Source: Nostoc parmelioides FACHB-3921 (GTDB lineage Bacteria > Cyanobacteriota > Cyanobacteriia > Cyanobacteriales > Nostocaceae). From it: a stretch of DNA of 64,000 nucleotides. How positions within the stretch are numbered: the first letter of the stretch is position 1; each line of letters starts with the position of its first letter. Below, piece by piece: positions 62,933 to 64,000 of the stretch. The stretch lies in assembly GCF_014696625.1 (NCBI RefSeq), contig NZ_JACJQL010000004.1, forward strand, positions 124,001-188,000, written 5' to 3'. The notes beneath the pieces are model-generated. The model saw only the letters and a program-made list of their open reading frames with translations, was not told the origin of the DNA and made no database searches. Both the position numbers and the translations under genes were made by a program.

Positions 62933-63679
62933 TTACTCAGAACTATCGTCAGAGACAGGGTTATTTAGGGCTTGTCTATGAGGAAACAATGTTACCAAAA
63001 GTCTTTGGATGCTCCCTTGCCCATAAATTTGAGTCCCGAAGCTATTAGGGGATTCAGTGGCAGATTGATCCGATGCTGAATCTTCTGGGCTAAGTTCTGT
63101 CACATTGGGGTCAGTCCCATTAGTAGTATTTTCTTCTACGGTAGCAGACTGATTCTCTGGTGATGGTGGGGGTTCCGTTACAGAAACCGAATGCTGTTTG
63201 AATTCCACAAAAGCCGACGCTGAAAGAGTAGTTGAGGTAATTACCTTACTTTCATTTTCTTTAGGCTTTTGGGTAGCCTCGCCAACCTGATCCGTAGATG
63301 TTGCTGGTGATGTGGTGGCGGCAAGTTGCCGAGTGGTATCACCTAAAATCGAACCCGGTGGCACTACTAAGGCTGAAGGAATAGAAGAGTTAAATAATGT
63401 TGTGGCTGCACCGATGCAGGCATTAAGGCCAATTTTGCCTTGACCAACCATCAAAAAACCTGCTCCTAAGCTTGCTCCTGCTTCTACTTCTATGGTTCCC
63501 TCATCCACTTGGAGAATAGACCCCATGCCAATACAAACTCCTGCCCCGATGATGATTTTGCTGTTTGCAGCCGCTTGGAGTATCACCCCTGGTGCAATTA
63601 CTGCACTCGGATGAATTATCACCTCGCCACTAATGTAGGAATCAAAGTTGTTGTGGAGGCGTAGTGGCGGCACAGACAT
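62933..63679 (-). CDS. ccmN: Carboxysome assembly protein CcmN
   Basis: This 248-residue protein has left-handed beta-helix (hexapeptide-repeat) turns in the first 115 residues (HPSAVIAPGVILQAAANSKI, GAGVCIGMGSILQVDEGT, GASLGAGFLMVGQGKIGLN). A long, Pro/Ser/Thr-rich linker follows, and then the C-terminal amphipathic peptide (IYGQGSIQRLLVTLFPHRQA) that recruits the shell. CcmN bridges the CcmM-Rubisco core to CcmK/CcmO. It abuts the ccmO ribosome-site region, and ccmM ends about 150 bases upstream. Confidence 0.94.
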   Translation of the reverse strand: MSVPPLRLHNNFDSYISGEVIIHPSAVIAPGVILQAAANSKIIIGAGVCIGMGSILQVDEGTIEVEAGASLGAGFLMVGQGKIGLNACIGAATTLFNSSIPSALVVPPGSILGDTTRQLAATTSPATSTDQVGEATQKPKENESKVITSTTLSASAFVEFKQHSVSVTEPPPSPENQSATVEENTTNGTDPNVTELSPEDSASDQSATESPNSFGTQIYGQGSIQRLLVTLFPHRQALNNPVSDDSSE

Positions 63680-63712
63680 GGAAATTTTAACCTCGGAAGC
63701 CGAATATCACTT

Positions 63713-63731
63713 GGGGACTGGGGACTGGGGA
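63713..63731. repeat. GGGGACT tandem repeat between ccmM and ccmN
   Basis: Three GGGGACT units, GGGGACTGGGGACTGGGG on the plus strand, fill part of the 150-base ccmM-ccmN gap; similar words occur at 957-975 and near 40588. Four G-runs are almost present, so a G-quadruplex on this strand is possible. Confidence 0.55.
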
Positions 63732-63829
63732 CTAGTGGCTAGGAACTAGGAAAGGGGTAGAAATTTTTCCATGCTTCCCATACTCCCTTTTTCCCTAGTC
63801 TCTTATCCCTTGTTCCTTTGTCCCTTCTA

Positions 63830-64000
63830 CTATGGACGCTGAATGATTGTTTCCAACACTCGCCGCTTGGCTTTGGGGTCGATACCAATCAAGCGCACAT
63901 ACTCTCCAGCAAATTCGGATAAGGAGGCTTCTATGACTGCGATCGCTTCTCTTTCGGAAGTAGCGGAAATTGCTCCAGTGCTAGTCCAAGAACCAGTACG
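63830..64000 (-). CDS. ccmM: CcmM, C-terminal end (cut by window edge)
   Basis: Only the last 56 codons are visible: [40 protein letters not shown] and [16 protein letters not shown]. This is the end of a Rubisco-small-subunit-like repeat of CcmM, the scaffold that gathers Rubisco in beta-carboxysomes. The stop is at 63830-63832. The gene order ccmM-ccmN-ccmO is the usual cyanobacterial one. Confidence 0.92.
   Translation of the reverse strand, partial: RTGSWTSTGAISATSEREAIAVIEASLSEFAGEYVRLIGIDPKAKRRVLETIIQRP

Overview
The window comes from a filamentous, Nostoc/Anabaena-type cyanobacterium. Photosystem II genes (psbH, psbN), the end of a carboxysome operon (ccmM-ccmN-ccmO), very frequent HIP1 octamers (GCGATCGC), heptanucleotide tandem repeats and a CHAT/STAND/WD40 giant protein all fit this group. 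The species or strain cannot be fixed from the sequence alone. No integrase, transposase, rRNA operon or CRISPR array was seen; two tRNA genes were (Phe-GAA, Glu-UUC).

Layout. 1-2.7 kb: two tandem type II NADH dehydrogenase genes (the first is cut by the window edge). 3.3-8 kb: smc and a PRC-barrel protein. 8-11.7 kb: small secreted proteins, a two-EF-hand calcium sensor, an HDAC-like deacetylase and a gamma-glutamylcyclotransferase-like protein. 12-17.4 kb: a metal-homeostasis block: SLH/OprB-type porin, ZnuA, ZnuC, an SmtB-type ArsR repressor on the opposite strand, and ZnuB. 17.5 kb: tRNA-Phe. 18-20.3 kb: two predicted cell-wall enzymes and a small holin-like membrane protein. 20.5-28.4 kb: a three-gene accessory module: sigma-like/HTH protein, DUF1822 protein, and a 1543-residue CHAT protease-nSTAND ATPase-14xWD40 protein. 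28.4-33.1 kb: a GH13 amylase, a 59-codon small ORF, a repeat-rich spacer and a subtilase with an unusual active site.

33-41.4 kb is mainly housekeeping: rpe, a stress-like cluster (CsbD, a lipoprotein, a protein of 19-residue repeats), uvrB, rpsU, pth, tatA, psbH and psbN. 41.5-51.5 kb: GH38 alpha-mannosidase, a conserved hypothetical, a PlsC-type acyltransferase, an alpha/beta hydrolase flanked by inverted heptad repeats, tRNA-Glu, an SRPBCC protein and a histidine-kinase-like protein whose phospho-acceptor His is replaced by Asp. 52-54 kb: a ribbon-helix-helix protein, an HNH nuclease and small proteins. 54-64 kb: lnt and gyrA (overlapping), a MuiA-like protein, a CmpR/RbcR-type LysR regulator, then ccmO, ccmN and the end of ccmM.

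The strongest candidate for a poorly described system is 18-28.4 kb. A protease/NTPase/sensor protein of the biological-conflict type sits with a dedicated DUF1822 partner and a sigma-like regulator, next to muralytic enzymes and a holin-sized membrane protein. Other good leads are the Fur/Zur-like box shared by porin and znuA, the repeated 31-bp element in front of the LysR gene, the HIP1 octamer lying exactly on the missing His of the kinase H-box, and interspersed-repeat sequence carried inside smc.
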